64,000 nt of DNA from Beutenbergia cavernae DSM 12333 (GTDB lineage Bacteria > Actinomycetota > Actinomycetes > Actinomycetales > Beutenbergiaceae): positions 3,101,025 to 3,165,024 of the forward strand of contig NC_012669.1 of NCBI RefSeq assembly GCF_000023105.1, written 5' to 3'. The notes below the pieces were generated by a model. It was given only the letters and a program-made list of their open reading frames with translations, did not search any database and was not told the DNA's origin. The first letter of the stretch is position 1, and each line of letters opens with the position of its first letter. Shown here one piece after another: positions 1-9,063 of the stretch. The position numbers were made by a program, and so were the translations under genes.

Positions 1-1630
1 GTGTCGCCGCCAGCCGTGAGCGGGTTCCCGCCGGCGTCGAGCAGCGTCACCGTGATCGTCGACGTGCTCACGCCGTCGGCGGTGATGCTCTCGGGGTCGG
101 CGGCGATCGTCGAGGTGGCCGGGTCGGCGGCTCCGGCGACGAAGTCGACTGTCGCCGTGCCGGCGCCCGCCGCGCCGTTCACCGTGTACGTCAGGGTCGC
201 CGTGCCCGCCAGCGCCGAGGTGAGGAACGCCGTGTAGGTGCCGTCGCCGTTGTCGAGGACAGAGCCGAGCCCCCCGAGGTCGGTGGCCACGGTCACCGTG
301 TCGCCCCCCGCCTCGAGCGGGTTGCCGTACGCGTCCTGGAGCGTGACGGTGACGCGCGACGTCGCGGTCCCGTCGGCCGTGACGCTCGTCGGGGCCGCGG
401 CGATGGTCGACGCGCCGGCGTCCGCCGGCCCGGGCGTGTGGAGAACGGTCGCCGTGCTCGCGCTCGTCGCGCCGTTGACGGTGAACGTCACGGTCGCCGG
501 GCCGGTCGTCGTCCCGGCCGTGAGCGTCGCCGTGTACGTGCCGTCGAGGTTGTCGGTGACCGGCCCGAGCGTGCCGAGGTCCGTGAGGATCTCGACGGCG
601 GCGCCGCCCTCGGTGAGCACGGTTCCCTGCGCGTCGCGGACCGTCACCGTGATCGTCGACGTGTCGGTCTCGTTCGCCACCACGCTCGTCGGGTCGGCAG
701 CGATGAGCGAGGAGTCGGCGTCGGGTGCGCCGGCCAGCAACGTAATCGTGGCCGTGGCGGTGCCCGTTACGCCGTTCACCGTGTAGCTGATCGTGGCGAC
801 CCCGGGCGAGCGCGGCGAGGTGAAGACGGCCGTGTAGGTGCCGTCACCGTTGTCGCGGACGGCGCCGATCGAGCCGACGTCGGTGGTCATCTCGACGACG
901 TCGCCGCCCGTGGCGAGCGGGTTCCCGTCCGCGTCGCGCAGCGTGACGATGACCGACGACTGGCTGACCCCGTCGGCGGTCAGCGACGAGGGGTACGGCT
1001 CGATGTCCGAGGTCGCCGGATCGGCGGCGCCGGGTACGAACTCGACGACGGCGGTGGTGCTGCCGGCCGCGCCGTCGAGGACGTACGTCACCGTCGCGGG
1101 CCCCGCCGTCGTCGCCGAGGTCAGCGTGGCCGTGTACGTGCCGTCGCCGTTGTCGGCGACATCGGACAGGCTCCCCGCCGTCGTCGCGAGCTCGACGGTG
1201 TCGCCGCCGGCGGTCACCGGGTTGCCGTACGCGTCGACGAGCGTCACGGTGACGGTGGAGGTGCTGACGCCGTCCGCCGTGATCGACGTCGGGTCCGCCT
1301 CGATCGTCGACTGTCCAGGGGACGCCTCACCCGGGATGAAGTTGACCTGCACCCACTGGGTGGTCTGGCCGCCGATGTTGGCGCTCACACGCGCCGCACC
1401 GACCGTCGTCGGCGCCGTGAGGCGCGCCGTGTAGGTGCCGTCGCCGTTGTCGGCCTGCTCCGAGAGCGTCCCGCCGCCGGTGGTGTTCCACAGCGCGGGC
1501 CCGCCGCTCGACGTGATGCGGTTCCCGAACGCGTCGACGAGGGTGATCGTGATGACCGCCGACCCCACGCCGTCGGCCACGAGCTCCGCGTGGGACGACG
1601 TGATCGTCGTCGTCGCGGGGTCCCACGGCC
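1..1630 (-). repeat. Tandem ~300-bp coding repeats (Ig-like domains)
   Basis: Five complete units and one partial unit of about 297-300 bp sit in the same reading frame. The conserved block encoding DN(G/L)DGTYTA recurs near 231, 531, 831, 1131 and 1430. Each unit opens with a D..ST(I/T)..P.S(I/V)(T/V)A(D/N)G-like stretch. The regular spacing and in-frame divergence fit duplicated bacterial Ig-like domains that would form a stalk. Confidence 0.85.
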
Positions 1631-4193
1631 CAGCGACGAAGCTCGCCGTGGCCGGGCTCCCGCCGATCTCGCCCGCCTCGAGGAACGCACGGATCTCGTG
1701 GTCGGCCGCCACCGTCGTCGTCAAGGTGACGGAGCACGTGCCGTCGGACGCCGTCACGCACGAGCCGGCGGACGCGGTCACGGCCGAGGGCGTCTGGAAC
1801 GTCACGAGCTGGCCGCCGACCGGCCCGCCGGCGGCGTTGCGCACCGTCGCCGTCGCGGCGTGCGACTCCACGCCGTTCGCGACCCGGGTGCCCGAGCTGA
1901 TCGTCAGGCTCGAGTCGGTCGGGACGGGCTGGTCGTTGTCGAGCACCTCGAGGGCGACGTCGGGCAGCACCAGGCCGTCGAAGTTCGGGTCGGTGGACGT
2001 GACCTGGTGCGTGATCGTGGTGGTCCGCGTGCCGTTGACGATCGAGTCGTCCACGGCTGCGGCGACGATCTCGCCGGAGCTCGCCGTCGTCGGGACGACG
2101 AGCGGCGACGGCGTGAGTGTCGCCCACGCCGGGTCCGTCACGGTGGGCGCGATGGTCAGCGGCGCCGTCGCGGGCAAGGAGCTCGTGACCGTGTAGGTGC
2201 CGGTGGCCCCACCCTCCTCGACGCTGAGCTCCGTCGGCGCGAGCGTGAGCGGTGAGACGTACTGGACGACGTTGTCGGTGGAGGTCGACGCCTGCGACGG
2301 GTTGGCGGCGTCGTCGGCGATCGCACCCTCGGGCAGCGAGAGCTGCACCAGGCCGGATCCGTCCGCGCGGGCCACGACGTCGAAGGAGCTGCCTGACGTG
2401 CGGGTCACGCTCGTGACCCGCGCGCCGGGTGCGGTCGATCCCTCGGTGCTCACGGCCGCCGGGAGGAGGTCGGCGGTCACCGTCTCGGAGAGCGTCACCG
2501 TGAAGTGGATGTCGCGGACGGACGTCGGGTCGGCCTGGCTCGCGGCCTGCTCGACGGTGGTGAACGGTCCGCAGCTGTCCGCCTCCGGCTGAGCGAGCAC
2601 GCGGGAGTACTGGGACGTGGCGCCGGTGGCAGCCGTCGTCTGGACGCGGATGTTCCCCGCGCCCAGGGTGTACGGCACGGTGATGGTGGTGGCCGCGGTG
2701 ATACCGCTCTGGGAGCCGAGGTAGACCTCGGCCTTCGTCGTCGGCGTGTAGTACACGTCGATCGTCACGGGCGTCGCCGGGACCACGCCGGCGGTCGGAG
2801 GCGTCACCGTCACGTCCAGGGTGCACGTCTGGTCCCCAGGTGCGACGGCGGTCGGGAACCAGGTGCGGATGTTCTGGTTCGAGTTGACGCCCTCGTTGAA
2901 GACCAGCGCCGTCGTGTCGTCCTCGTTGGCGGGCGTGCCGCCGCCGAACGAGTTCGGGCCGAACGTGTTGCGCTGGACGGGCAGGATGCCGGAGCCGGCA
3001 CCGACGAATACCGACCAGGATCGCCGCCCGTCGAAGTAGTTGTCCTGGACCGTCCAGCCACTGCTCGCGGTTCCGGTCAGGCCCATCCCCGCGAAGTAGA
3101 CGCCGTAGCTGGCGTTCTGGGCTGCCGTGTTGCTGAGCGTGTTTCTCTCGATGACGTTGCCCGAGCCTGCCCGGTTGACATAGATGCTGGTCGCCCCGGC
3201 GCTGTTGATCCTGGTGAACGTGTTGCCGGTGATCGTCGCGTCGGTGAGCGTCGCCCCGGTGAGGTCGAGCTGGTAACGGCCCGACTGGAAGCCCTCGAAG
3301 GTCGAACCGGTGATCGTCAGGCCGTTCAGCGTCGCGCTGCCCTGCATCTGGAAGCCGTAGTAGGCCTCCGTGTCGGGGTCGAACATGCGGATGCGGTCGA
3401 GCGTCAGGTCGTTGATCGTGGCGCCGGCGGCCACGCGGATCGCCGAGCCGCCGCCCGAGTAGGTCGATCCCATCTCGACGTTGCGGATCGTGACGCCGTC
3501 CGCGCCGTCGGCCAGCCAGAAGCAGCGCTCGAGGTTGATGCTGCCGGGGTCGGTGCACGAGCCGTTCTCGACGACGGCGCCGTCACCGCTCGGTCCGAAC
3601 ACGAACGCCGTCTCGTTGCTCTTGATGTTCGAGAAGTTGCGGACGGCGACGTCCGGGCCGTTGAGGTAGATCGCCGTCGCGCCGCCGGCGTCGTTGAGCG
3701 AGGCGATCCCGAGGCGGTTCTGGAAGTCGAACGTCACGGTGGCCGTCGCCATGAAGTAGGCGCCCGAGTCGCCCCACGGCGTGAGCGTCCCGACGTACAT
3801 CATGTTCGTCGCGCCGGTGCCGCTGGCGACGATGGTGCCGCTGGGCTGGACGCCTGGTGTCGCCGAGTCCACGTCGTCAGCCGGGGCGATCGTGACCGTG
3901 TCGTCCGCCGGCAGCGCGTTCGACTCCTGCAGCGCGGCGCGCAGCGTGCACAGGCCGGTGGCCGTCTCGCAGACGCCGTCACCGGGCGCGGCGTCGTCGC
4001 CCTGGTGGCTGAGGGAGTTGACGAGGAACGTGTGGCTGGCCGCTGCGGCCGGGACGACCTGCAACGCGACGACGCCCGACGCGAGCAGCGCCCCGATCGC
4101 CACCGCGGCGGCGATGCCGCGCCGTCGCCGTCCCGGCTCGGCGTGCCTGACCCGATCCCCATGCGCGCCGGAGTTCCGCATGAGTCCCCACAT
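1..4193 (-). CDS. Exported CSLREA / parallel beta-helix protein with Ig-like (Big_1-type) repeats, C-terminus outside window
   Basis: Only the first 1397 codons are visible; the stop lies beyond position 1. The N-terminus has an Arg-rich stretch followed by a hydrophobic segment ending in PAAAA, a likely signal peptide of about 50 residues. Next comes GVCETATGLCTLRAALQESN, a CSLREA-type motif found at the start of surface proteins. About 350 residues rich in N, G, T and hydrophobic rungs (VRNFSNIKSNE, TINDLTLDRIRMF, TLNGLTITGSTFEGF) look like a right-handed parallel beta-helix. The C-terminal part is Ig-like repeats of about 100 residues with TADGVSTSTVTVTL and DNGDGTYTATLTS cores. I infer a secreted or wall-associated adhesin or carbohydrate-binding protein; no catalytic residues can be assigned. 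The start could also be the ATG at 4181, which has a GGGGA box just upstream. Confidence 0.85.
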   Translation of the reverse strand, partial: MWGLMRNSGAHGDRVRHAEPGRRRRGIAAAVAIGALLASGVVALQVVPAAAASHTFLVNSLSHQGDDAAPGDGVCETATGLCTLRAALQESNALPADDTVTIAPADDVDSATPGVQPSGTIVASGTGATNMMYVGTLTPWGDSGAYFMATATVTFDFQNRLGIASLNDAGGATAIYLNGPDVAVRNFSNIKSNETAFVFGPSGDGAVVENGSCTDPGSINLERCFWLADGADGVTIRNVEMGSTYSGGGSAIRVAAGATINDLTLDRIRMFDPDTEAYYGFQMQGSATLNGLTITGSTFEGFQSGRYQLDLTGATLTDATITGNTFTRINSAGATSIYVNRAGSGNVIERNTLSNTAAQNASYGVYFAGMGLTGTASSGWTVQDNYFDGRRSWSVFVGAGSGILPVQRNTFGPNSFGGGTPANEDDTTALVFNEGVNSNQNIRTWFPTAVAPGDQTCTLDVTVTPPTAGVVPATPVTIDVYYTPTTKAEVYLGSQSGITAATTITVPYTLGAGNIRVQTTAATGATSQYSRVLAQPEADSCGPFTTVEQAASQADPTSVRDIHFTVTLSETVTADLLPAAVSTEGSTAPGARVTSVTRTSGSSFDVVARADGSGLVQLSLPEGAIADDAANPSQASTSTDNVVQYVSPLTLAPTELSVEEGGATGTYTVTSSLPATAPLTIAPTVTDPAWATLTPSPLVVPTTASSGEIVAAAVDDSIVNGTRTTTITHQVTSTDPNFDGLVLPDVALEVLDNDQPVPTDSSLTISSGTRVANGVESHAATATVRNAAGGPVGGQLVTFQTPSAVTASAGSCVTASDGTCSVTLTTTVAADHEIRAFLEAGEIGGSPATASFVAGPWDPATTTITSSHAELVADGVGSAVITITLVDAFGNRITSSGGPALWNTTGGGTLSEQADNGDGTYTARLTAPTTVGAARVSANIGGQTTQWVQVNFIPGEASPGQSTIEADPTSITADGVSTSTVTVTLVDAYGNPVTAGGDTVELATTAGSLSDVADNGDGTYTATLTSATTAGPATVTYVLDGAAGSTTAVVEFVPGAADPATSDIEPYPSSLTADGVSQSSVIVTLRDADGNPLATGGDVVEMTTDVGSIGAVRDNGDGTYTAVFTSPRSPGVATISYTVNGVTGTATATITLLAGAPDADSSLIAADPTSVVANETDTSTITVTVRDAQGTVLTEGGAAVEILTDLGTLGPVTDNLDGTYTATLTAGTTTGPATVTFTVNGATSASTATVLHTPGPADAGASTIAAAPTSVTADGTATSRVTVTLQDAYGNPLEAGGDTVTVATDLGGLGSVLDNGDGTYTAFLTSALAGTATLTYTVNGAAGAGTATVDFVAGAADPATSTIAADPESITADGVSTSTITVTLLDAGGNPLTAGGD

Positions 4194-4391
4194 GTGCCCA
4201 CCCCGCCTCGTGTGCACCCGCCTGCGGGCACACGATCACCCCGATGCCAAGCTCCCCCGGGCGCATCCTTCCGGTGGGCAACGGTGTCCGCCACCCGAGC
4301 CGGCCCCACGTGCGCCCGACAGCGGGCAGGATGGCAGGAGCGGCCGCACGCCTCACGAGGGCGCGGCCGACCTCGGAGCGAAGGAGCCTCG

Positions 4392-6008
4392 ATGCGGATC
4401 GGCATTCCGGCCCAGACCGGGCAGAGCCTGGTCGCCGCCACCCCGGCGACGCTCCCCCGGCTGCGCCGCCTGGGCTACGACGTCGTCGTCCAGGCCGAGG
4501 CCGGATCGCAGGCACGCTTCCCGGACGCGGCCTACGTCGAGGCCGGCGCCACGATCGATGACGCCGACGCCGTCTGGGCGAGCGACGTCGTCGCCGCCAC
4601 CACCGCGCCCGACGCGGCTCAGGTCGCGGCGCTGCGCCCCGGAGCGCTGCTGGTCACGATGCTGGCGCCCGCCCATCGGGCCGGCCTCCTCGACGCGCTC
4701 GCTGAGCGAGGGGTGACGGCCCTGGCGCTCGACGCCGTCCCGCGCATCTCGCGGGCGCAGTCGATCGACGCGCTCTCGGCGCTCTCGAACGTCGCGGGGT
4801 ACCGCGCCGTCATCGAGGCGGCCAGCGAGTACGGCGGCATGTTCGCCCCGCAGGTCACCGCTGCCGGGTCGACGGCGCCCGCCCGGGTCTTCGTGATCGG
4901 CGCCGGCGTGGCGGGGCTCGCCGCGATCGGGACGGCCGGGAGCCTGGGGGCGGACGTGAGGGCCTTCGACGTCCGGCCCGAGGTCGCCGAGCAGATCGAG
5001 TCGCTGGGGGCGACGTACGCGCGCGCCGACGGCGCCGAGCAGGAGGTGAGCGCCGACGGCTACGCGCGCGAGCTCACCGCCGCGCAGGAACGCGCGGCCG
5101 CCGCCGTCTACGCCCGCGAGACCGCGAACGCCGACGTCGTCGTCACGACGGCGCTCGTCCGTGGCCGCGCGCCGCGCACGATCACCGCCGAGATGGTGGC
5201 GGGGATGCGGCCCGGCAGCGTGATCGTCGACGTCGCCGCGACCGGCGGCGGCAACTGCGAGCTGACCGTGCCGGGGCAGCGGGTCGTGACGCCGGGCGGC
5301 GTCGTCGTCCTCGGCTGGACCGACCTGGCGGGGCGGATGCCGGCGCACAGCTCCCAGCTGTACGGCACGACAGTGGTCAACCTGCTGACCCTGCTCACGC
5401 CCGACGCCGACGGCACCTGGCGCCTCGACCCCGACGACGCGGTGCAGCGCGGGATGACCGTGACCGACGGCGGGCGCGTCACGTGGCCGCCTCCGCCGGT
5501 CGCGGTGTCCGCCGGGGTCGCCGCGCCGCCCGCGCGGCCCGCACCACTCGTAGCGGCGGCGGTGCCGCCCGCGCCCGGCGAACCGGGTGCGGGTCCTCCT
5601 GGGTCATCCCCCGCGCCGCCGCGAGCGCCCAGCGTTCCCGACGACGGTGAGCTCCGCCGTCGTCGTGCGCGGCGCACCGTGACCGGCGCACTCGCCGCGA
5701 CGCTCGTGATGCTCGGGCTCTCGTTCGCGCCGACGTCGGTGCTTGCCCAGGTGACGGTGCTCGTGCTCGCCGTCATCGTCGGGTTCTACGTGATCTCGAA
5801 CGTCAGCCACGCGCTGCACACACCGCTGATGTCGCAGACCAACGCGATCTCGGCGATCATCCTCGTCGGCGCGATCGTGCAGATCGGGAGCTCGAGCTGG
5901 GTCGTGACCACGCTGGCCGTCGTCGCGGCCGCCGCGGCCAGCATCAACGTCGTCGGCGGCTTCGCCGTGACGTACCGGATGCTCGGCATGTTCACGAAGG
6001 GGCGCTGA
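4392..6008 (+). CDS. pntA: NAD(P) transhydrogenase subunit alpha
   Basis: 538 residues, close to the size of the E. coli alpha subunit. Residues 1-380 are the cytoplasmic NAD(H)-binding domain I, similar to alanine dehydrogenase, with the dinucleotide motif GAGVAG followed by the acidic ADVRAFDVRPE strand. Residues about 385-430 are a Pro/Ala-rich linker. The C-terminal 110 residues hold four hydrophobic segments (for example VTVLVLAVIVGFYVISNV and AIILVGAIVQIGSS), which are the membrane domain. With PntB it forms the proton-translocating transhydrogenase that uses the proton gradient to reduce NADP+ with NADH. The ATG at 4392 follows the ribosome-binding site AAGGAG. The beta subunit begins three bases after the stop. 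Confidence 0.95.
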   Translation: MRIGIPAQTGQSLVAATPATLPRLRRLGYDVVVQAEAGSQARFPDAAYVEAGATIDDADAVWASDVVAATTAPDAAQVAALRPGALLVTMLAPAHRAGLLDALAERGVTALALDAVPRISRAQSIDALSALSNVAGYRAVIEAASEYGGMFAPQVTAAGSTAPARVFVIGAGVAGLAAIGTAGSLGADVRAFDVRPEVAEQIESLGATYARADGAEQEVSADGYARELTAAQERAAAAVYARETANADVVVTTALVRGRAPRTITAEMVAGMRPGSVIVDVAATGGGNCELTVPGQRVVTPGGVVVLGWTDLAGRMPAHSSQLYGTTVVNLLTLLTPDADGTWRLDPDDAVQRGMTVTDGGRVTWPPPPVAVSAGVAAPPARPAPLVAAAVPPAPGEPGAGPPGSSPAPPRAPSVPDDGELRRRRARRTVTGALAATLVMLGLSFAPTSVLAQVTVLVLAVIVGFYVISNVSHALHTPLMSQTNAISAIILVGAIVQIGSSSWVVTTLAVVAAAAASINVVGGFAVTYRMLGMFTKGR

Positions 6009-6011
6009 GCC

Positions 6012-7430
6012 GTGCTCCTCTCCGCCGTCCAGGCCGTCTACCTCCTCGCCGCCGTGCTGTTCGTGCTGTCGCTCGCGGGCCTGTCGAAGCAGGAGACGGC
6101 GCGGCGCGGGAACGTCCTCGGGATGATCGGCATGGCGCTCGCGCTGGGCGCCACGATCGCGCTCGCGCTGGCCGGCAGCTCCCGGCCGGTCGCGGTGACG
6201 GCCGCGCTGATCCTGCTCGTGCTCGGCGTCGGGACGGCGGTGGGTCTGCCCGTCGCGCGGCGGGTGCTGATGACGCAGATGCCGGAGCTCATCGCCCTGC
6301 TGCACAGCACCGTCGGTCTGGCGGCCGTGCTCGTGGGGTTCACGTCGTTCCTCGAGGGCACGCGTGACGCCGCGCACCTGGTGGAGATCCACGTCGGGGT
6401 GCTCGTCGGCGGGGTCACGCTGACCGGTTCGGTGGTGGCGTACCTCAAGCTCGCGGGGCGGATCCCGTCGGCGCCGCTCGTGCTGCCCGGGCGGAACTGG
6501 CTCAACCTCGCGGCGCTCGTCGCGTCCGGCGGGATCCTCGCGTGGTTCCTCGCTGCGCCGTCGATGGCTCCCCTGCTGGTGGGCGCGGTCGTCGCGCTCG
6601 CCCTGGGCGCCCACCTCGTCGTGGCGATCGGCGGCGGCGACATGCCCGTCGTCGTCTCGATGCTCAACTCGTACTCGGGCTGGGCGGCCGCGGCGGCCGG
6701 ATTCATGCTCGGCAACGACCTCCTCATCGTGACGGGGGCGCTCGTCGGGTCCTCCGGTGCGATCCTCTCCTACCTCATGTGCCGCGCGATGAACCGCTCG
6801 TTCGTCAACGTGATCCTCGGTGGGTACGAGACGGCGGGTACCTCGGGCGCCGGCGCGGCAGGCGGGTCCGGCGTGGCGGGCGGGCCGGACGCGCGGGGCG
6901 CCGTGCCCGCCCACACCGAGATCGCCGCGGCCGACGTCGCCGCACTGCTCGAACAGGCCGGTTCCGTGATCATCGCGCCGGGGTACGGGATGGCGGTCGC
7001 TCAGGCCCAGTACCCGGTGGCGGAGCTCGCGTCGCGGCTGGCCGCCGACGGCGTGCGCGTGCGGTTCGGCGTCCATCCGGTGGCCGGTCGGTTGCCGGGT
7101 CACATGAACGTGCTGCTCGCCGAGGCGAAGGTGCCGTACGACGTCGTCCTCGGGCTCGACGAGATCAACCCCGACTTTCCCGCGACCGACGTCGTGCTCG
7201 TCATCGGCGCCAACGACACCGTGAACCCGGCCGCGCAGGAGGACCCCGGGTCCCCGATCGCCGGGATGCCGGTGCTCGAGGTGTGGAAGGCCCGGCGCGT
7301 GATCGTGTTCAAGCGGTCGATGGCGGCAGGCTACGCCGGCGTGCCGAACCCGCTCTTCGTCCGCGAGAACACGGCGATGCTGTTCGGGGACGCGAAGGAG
7401 CAGGTCGAGGCGATCCTGCGCGCTTTGTGA
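6012..7430 (+). CDS. pntB: NAD(P) transhydrogenase subunit beta
   Basis: 472 residues from a GTG start. The first 270 residues contain about eight membrane segments ([16 protein letters not shown] onward), with the conserved loops [19 protein letters not shown] and [23 protein letters not shown] Gly/Ala-rich linker ([17 protein letters not shown]) leads to the NADP(H)-binding domain III, which has [10 protein letters not shown], the [17 protein letters not shown] loop and the [10 protein letters not shown] and FKRSM motifs of the family. It is the proton channel and NADP(H) site of the transhydrogenase and is translationally coupled to pntA. Its likely role is to supply NADPH for biosynthesis. 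Confidence 0.96.
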   Translation: MLLSAVQAVYLLAAVLFVLSLAGLSKQETARRGNVLGMIGMALALGATIALALAGSSRPVAVTAALILLVLGVGTAVGLPVARRVLMTQMPELIALLHSTVGLAAVLVGFTSFLEGTRDAAHLVEIHVGVLVGGVTLTGSVVAYLKLAGRIPSAPLVLPGRNWLNLAALVASGGILAWFLAAPSMAPLLVGAVVALALGAHLVVAIGGGDMPVVVSMLNSYSGWAAAAAGFMLGNDLLIVTGALVGSSGAILSYLMCRAMNRSFVNVILGGYETAGTSGAGAAGGSGVAGGPDARGAVPAHTEIAAADVAALLEQAGSVIIAPGYGMAVAQAQYPVAELASRLAADGVRVRFGVHPVAGRLPGHMNVLLAEAKVPYDVVLGLDEINPDFPATDVVLVIGANDTVNPAAQEDPGSPIAGMPVLEVWKARRVIVFKRSMAAGYAGVPNPLFVRENTAMLFGDAKEQVEAILRAL

Positions 7431-7480
7431 GCGCGATCGCGGCCCGCGCGTCCGATCCGGTGAGCGACTAGCGGGGCCGG

Positions 7481-7495
7481 CGGGCCGCGGGCCCG
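7481..7495. terminator. Short GC hairpin between convergent pntB and tad-like operon
   Basis: CGGGCC and GGCCCG arms around a 3-base loop abut the stop of the minus-strand gene at 7496. There is no T-run. The convergent position suggests a weak shared terminator, but short GC hairpins are common by chance at this base composition. Confidence 0.3.
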
Positions 7496-8005
7496 TCAGC
7501 CGGTGCTCGCGAAGACCGTCACGCGCAGCGGGATGCCGTCCGCCCAGGGCATCAGCGCCCACGGGAGGAAGGGCGGCCGGGCGCGCGCCGTCAAGGTGAC
7601 CTGCGCCGTCGTCGGGTCTGCCGCGCCGGTCGGGCCGACGGCGGCCAGGTCCTCGAGGTCTCCGACGACGACGCCCGGGGCCGACGCCAGGAACTCCTCG
7701 ACGGACGTCCGCACCGATGCGTCCGTCAGGGCTGGTTCGCCGGCGCCGAAGTACTCGTCGGTGTCGAACGCGTCGGCGGCGTCGGCCGCTGCCGCGTCGG
7801 CGAGCGCGAACAGCGCCTTGCGCTCGAGGTAGACGGCGCTGGCCGAGGCCACCACCAGGATCATCGCGAGCGCGAAGGCGACGCACGCGAGGGAGAGCAG
7901 CATGACCTGCCCGCGCTCGCCGTCCTCGTCGCCGCGCCGGACACGCCGCCAGCGGAGTCGAGCGGCGTGCAGAGCTCCGACGAGCGCTGCCGTCGCCGCT
8001 CCCAT
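7496..8005 (-). CDS. TadE/TadG-like pseudopilin (Tad_N-type) membrane protein
   Basis: 169 residues with a short basic N-terminus and the motif GERGQVMLLSLACVAFALAM, an N-terminal hydrophobic helix of the kind found in TadE/TadG-like and Rv3655c-like proteins. The rest is predicted to be outside the membrane: LERKALFALADAAAADAADAF, then a variable domain. Proteins of this type are minor pseudopilins of Flp/Tad systems. It is the last gene of the operon, and its ATG overlaps the upstream stop (TGATG). In-frame codons further upstream would extend into the preceding gene and are less likely. Confidence 0.75.
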   Translation of the reverse strand: MGAATAALVGALHAARLRWRRVRRGDEDGERGQVMLLSLACVAFALAMILVVASASAVYLERKALFALADAAAADAADAFDTDEYFGAGEPALTDASVRTSVEEFLASAPGVVVGDLEDLAAVGPTGAADPTTAQVTLTARARPPFLPWALMPWADGIPLRVTVFASTG

Positions 8006-8445
8006 CAGCGCTCCCGGTACTGGTCGACGGCGGTCCACGCCTGGGCGGAGACGGGCACCTCGAGCGGGACGGCGGAGCGCAGCCACGACGGCACGAGCGG
8101 TAGCGGGACGGTCGCGTCGACCTCGACCAGGACCGTGCTGCCGGCGGCGAGGCACTCGTCCTGGCAGGAGATCCGCAGGGCCGCGTCGCCGTCGACCTCG
8201 ATGCCCTGGTCCGCGAACGCGATCTCGACGGCGCGGGCGGCGAGGAGCTCGGCGTCGTGCGGGTCGCTCGCCTGCGCGACGATCCGACCGGCGTCGCGGG
8301 CGGCGCCTTCGGCGGCGAAGACCGCAGCCTGCGCCTCGCCGAGGACGAGCACCAGATAGACGAGCGGGACGAGGAGCAGGAGCGCCACGCCGAGGAACTC
8401 CACGACGGCGCTGCCGCGCTCCGGATCGTCCTCGAGGGGCGTCAC
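8005..8445 (-). CDS. TadE-like pseudopilin
   Basis: 146 residues from a GTG start that overlaps the upstream stop (GTGA). It opens with DDPERGSAVVEFLGVALLLL, the typical RG(S/A)AVVEF TadE signature in which Glu sits at the start of the hydrophobic helix. A periplasmic-side domain of about 110 residues follows, with two cysteines (CQDEC) that could form a disulfide. It probably acts as a minor pseudopilin of the tad-like machinery encoded upstream. Confidence 0.8.
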   Translation of the reverse strand: MTPLEDDPERGSAVVEFLGVALLLLVPLVYLVLVLGEAQAAVFAAEGAARDAGRIVAQASDPHDAELLAARAVEIAFADQGIEVDGDAALRISCQDECLAAGSTVLVEVDATVPLPLVPSWLRSAVPLEVPVSAQAWTAVDQYRER

Positions 8446-8840
8446 TGTTCCTGCACCGCCCGCCCGGTCACCGTGACGACGCCTCCGGGGCCGAGGAGTC
8501 CCAGCACCGGCAGGGGTGCCGTGACATCGACCTCCACGGTCGCGACACCTCCGTCGTCCGAGGTCCGGGCCGTGACGTCCTGTGCGTAGGTCGGAGAGAG
8601 CGAACCCGCGATCAGCGCCTCGGTGCGGGCGACGCCGTCGTCGAGCTCGCCGTCGTGCAGGGCGGCCAGCCGGGCGCCCTCGGCGGCGCAGTCGATCAGC
8701 GTGGTGCGCACGTGCAGCACGAGGGCCAGCTGGATGACCCCGAGCGCCAGGACCACCACGAGCACGCTCACGAGAGCGAAGTCCACGACTGCCGACCCCC
8801 GCTCGGCGTCGGCCCGCGCCGGCCGGGCCGAGGCGCCCAT
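8442..8840 (-). CDS. TadE-like pseudopilin
   Basis: 132 residues beginning ARADAERGSAVVDFALVSVL, the same class III-like N-terminal segment as its neighbour but with Asp in place of Glu in the AVVxF motif. One membrane helix (VLVVVLALGVIQLALVLHV) precedes a small exported domain. It overlaps the genes on both sides by a few bases, so all members of this run are translationally coupled. Confidence 0.8.
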   Translation of the reverse strand: MGASARPARADAERGSAVVDFALVSVLVVVLALGVIQLALVLHVRTTLIDCAAEGARLAALHDGELDDGVARTEALIAGSLSPTYAQDVTARTSDDGGVATVEVDVTAPLPVLGLLGPGGVVTVTGRAVQEQ

Positions 8841-9028
8841 CAGAGGTTGAGCACCCGATCGAGAGCGGTGTTGAACACGTTGACGAGTGCGTCTCCGGCG
8901 ATCGCCCACAGGGCGACCACGAGCCCCGCCGTCATGAGCGTCACGAGCACCCACCCCGGGACGTCGCCCCGTTCGGGGTCTTCGCCGGCGAGGCGGGCCG
9001 TTCTGCCCCGCCACCATCGATCCGCCAT
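8840..9028 (-). CDS. Small pilin-like membrane peptide of tad-like locus
   Basis: 62 residues: a basic, acidic-patched N-terminus (GEDPERGDVPGW) and then one hydrophobic helix (VLVTLMTAGLVVALWAIAG). Size, position after the TadC-like gene and one-helix layout fit the major Flp-type pilin or a pilin-like partner. It lacks the usual Glu at position +5 after the prepilin Gly, so processing is uncertain. A good AGGAGG ribosome-binding site precedes the ATG. Its stop overlaps the next ATG (TGATG). Confidence 0.65.
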   Translation of the reverse strand: MADRWWRGRTARLAGEDPERGDVPGWVLVTLMTAGLVVALWAIAGDALVNVFNTALDRVLNL

Positions 9029-9063
9029 CTCAGAACCTCCTCATCCTTCTCGACGCGACCGCG

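Noticed and set aside
1-1630. Regular repeats that might suggest a CRISPR-like or satellite array
   Set aside because: The units are about 300 bp, in frame, and encode Ig-like domains with conserved protein motifs.
2505-4391. Long plus-strand open frame leading into pntA
   Set aside because: It is the complement of the beta-helix gene. Only the part from the ATG at 4392, with its ribosome-binding site, matches a known protein.
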